Below, piece by piece: positions 63,041-64,000 of a DNA stretch of 64,000 nt (position 1 is its first letter; the number at the start of each line of letters is the position of its first letter). Source of the stretch: Hyaloscypha bicolor E (taxonomy: Eukaryota; Ascomycota; Leotiomycetes; Helotiales; Hyaloscyphaceae); assembly GCF_002865645.1 (NCBI RefSeq), contig NW_020194619.1, positions 1,710,442 to 1,774,441 on the forward strand. The letters run 5' to 3'. The notes beneath the pieces are model-generated. The model saw only the letters and a program-made list of their open reading frames with translations, made no database searches and had not been told where the DNA came from. The translations under genes and the position numbers were made by a program.

Positions 63041-64000
63041 ATGTCCGAAAAAATGCAGGCCACACGCCCACGACATACCCCAAAGTTTGTGGAAGGTCGC
63101 TTGAAGTTGAGCACTTCCTGCACGGAGTGTCACAGGAGAAAACAAAAGGTATGGACTTCAAAAAAATTTGATGGCGTGAAGGTGGGCAAGAAAGCTAATC
63201 AGAACCCAGTGTGACCAAAAGCAACCTTGTGGACACTGTGCCAGGAGATATCCTCCTCCGCCGTGCATATATCGAAGCTTCCGGTGAGTATGGTTGTTGG
63301 CTTTCGCAGGCCCAAGTTAACGAGAGCAAAAGGGAAATCTCTAATCCATCCAAAGATCAAGCTGAAATTCTGGGATGGCAATTCTTGCAAGTACATGAAT
63401 CCGGAACTTCAATGAAAGCGGAGTTTGCTCTCGGTAGCAACCAAGTCAATTATGAAGAGGACAAAACTCTGTCATGTCCTCTCACGCAGGAAGTTGAGGA
63501 ACCCTTCGTCTACGAAAAATCAGAGTTGGAACCGCCTCACGTTTCCTTCGACACTCTAGAACAGTTCAGTTCAGAGAATTACCAGCAGCTTGTCACTACT
63601 ATGATCTCCCACCTTTCTACAGCTGTACTTGGGGAGTCGTTTGCTGCGGAGGCACTTTTGCCGAAAATGTCGAAAAGAGGTGAAAGCCGGCTACCCTCTT
63701 TTCTCCAAAGTAATTCTAGAGGGCATAGGCAACCAAAAGAGAACCCCCACTTCAGAAGTAATTTCCTGCAATGTCGTGCGGTTCCGCCGCCGAGCCATTT
63801 CAGTATTAGTGCCGTGGAGCCACTGCACTTTCTAGGAATAACTCCTACAGTCCAGAGCGCAGAACTACTCCAAGTTTGTAAGTTGAAAACGCCGAATATG
63901 ATGAAATAAATATCAACTACTGATATAGTACAGTTTTGAAGATCATATGCAAATATGTGGTATCCATTGATGGTAATCCGGCGCCAAACTGCTATAACGA
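63041..64000 (+). CDS. Zn(II)2Cys6 transcription factor, 5' part (runs off the window)
   Basis: Exon 1 (63041-63148, start MSEKMQATRPRH) ends CTECHRRKQK. Intron 63149-63209 (GTATGG...ACCCAG) joins to exon 2 (63210-63283), CDQKQPCGHCARRYPPPPC. Together they form a complete C-x2-C-x6-C-x5-C-x2-C-x8-C binuclear zinc cluster near residues 28-55. Exon 3 starts about 63333 (intron 63284-63332, GTGAGT donor; acceptor 63326 also fits) and runs to 63877. A GTAAGT donor at 63878 and acceptor CAG at 63931-63933 lead into exon 4, which is open to the edge (IICKYVVSIDGNPAPNCYN). The stop at 63907-63909 is then intronic. Such proteins bind CGG-containing sites in the nucleus and regulate metabolism or secondary metabolite genes. 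The middle domain lies outside the window, so target and subfamily cannot be given. Confidence 0.82.

Noticed and set aside
63211..63909. 232-codon frame as a stand-alone protein starting at GTG 63211
   Set aside because: Its first part is out of frame with the zinc-cluster exon, and introns with good splice sites connect the real exons; the stop at 63909 falls in an intron.

Overview
The window looks like a chromosome segment of a filamentous ascomycete (Pezizomycotina). The evidence is short GT-AG introns of 44-69 nt, two HeLo-type proteins, a Zn(II)2Cys6 transcription factor, and transposons that have decayed into very AT-rich sequence full of TA steps, with TAA/TAG where Gln or Trp codons are expected and Asn where catalytic Asp is expected. 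That is the signature of repeat-induced point mutation (RIP). I cannot name the species. The window is strongly bipartite: about 45 kb of AT-rich, gene-free, nested retrotransposons, then about 19 kb of mostly balanced sequence with a few genes and more transposons.

1-45,080: a stack of nested elements that can be unpicked by their long terminal repeats (LTRs) and target-site duplications (TSDs). A minus-strand copia copy (A1; pieces at 1796-2095, 18748-20405, 27591-28511 and 28701-28886) was split by a Gypsy element B (2096-18747, 304-bp LTRs), a chromovirus-like Gypsy F (20406-27585, 104-bp LTRs, TSD TAATA) and a solo LTR (28512-28695, TSD GTATT). B itself contains a pogo/Fot1-like DNA transposon (2729-4807) and a 1.8-kb gag-only LTR element (9887-11684, TSD ATTCT). 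A second copia copy (A2; 37205-42226) lies next to Gypsy C (30207-37199, 303-bp LTRs, TSD TAATA), and a 5'-truncated copy of C follows at about 42255-44207. A further solo LTR (29252-29542, TSD CTAAT) is almost unmutated.

45,081-51,450: a gene island. Two head-to-head genes share a 790-bp intergenic region. The minus-strand one (45391-47844, 799 aa, two exons) has a HeLo-like N-terminus followed by a degenerate kinase-like region. The plus-strand one (48635-50440, 565 aa, three exons) also starts with a HeLo-like helical domain. HeLo proteins act in fungal programmed cell death and heterokaryon incompatibility, so the pair may be a cell-death or self/non-self module, but that is inference. 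A possible small cysteine-rich secreted protein follows (about 50787-51054).

51,455-57,015: a 5.5-kb inverted-repeat DNA element, moderately decayed. It carries an integrase-like DDE transposase and two further ORFs that I do not recognise, plus three 83-bp tandem repeats inside its left end. I consider it the least ordinary mobile element here.

57,018-64,000: a solo LTR of the gag-only family (57426-57605, TSD GTAAA), AT-rich debris, a 0.95-kb block flanked by ATTAC, degenerate 60-bp repeats, a cluster of perfect palindromes, and at the right edge the 5' part of a Zn(II)2Cys6 transcription factor gene (from 63041, four exons visible, running off the window).
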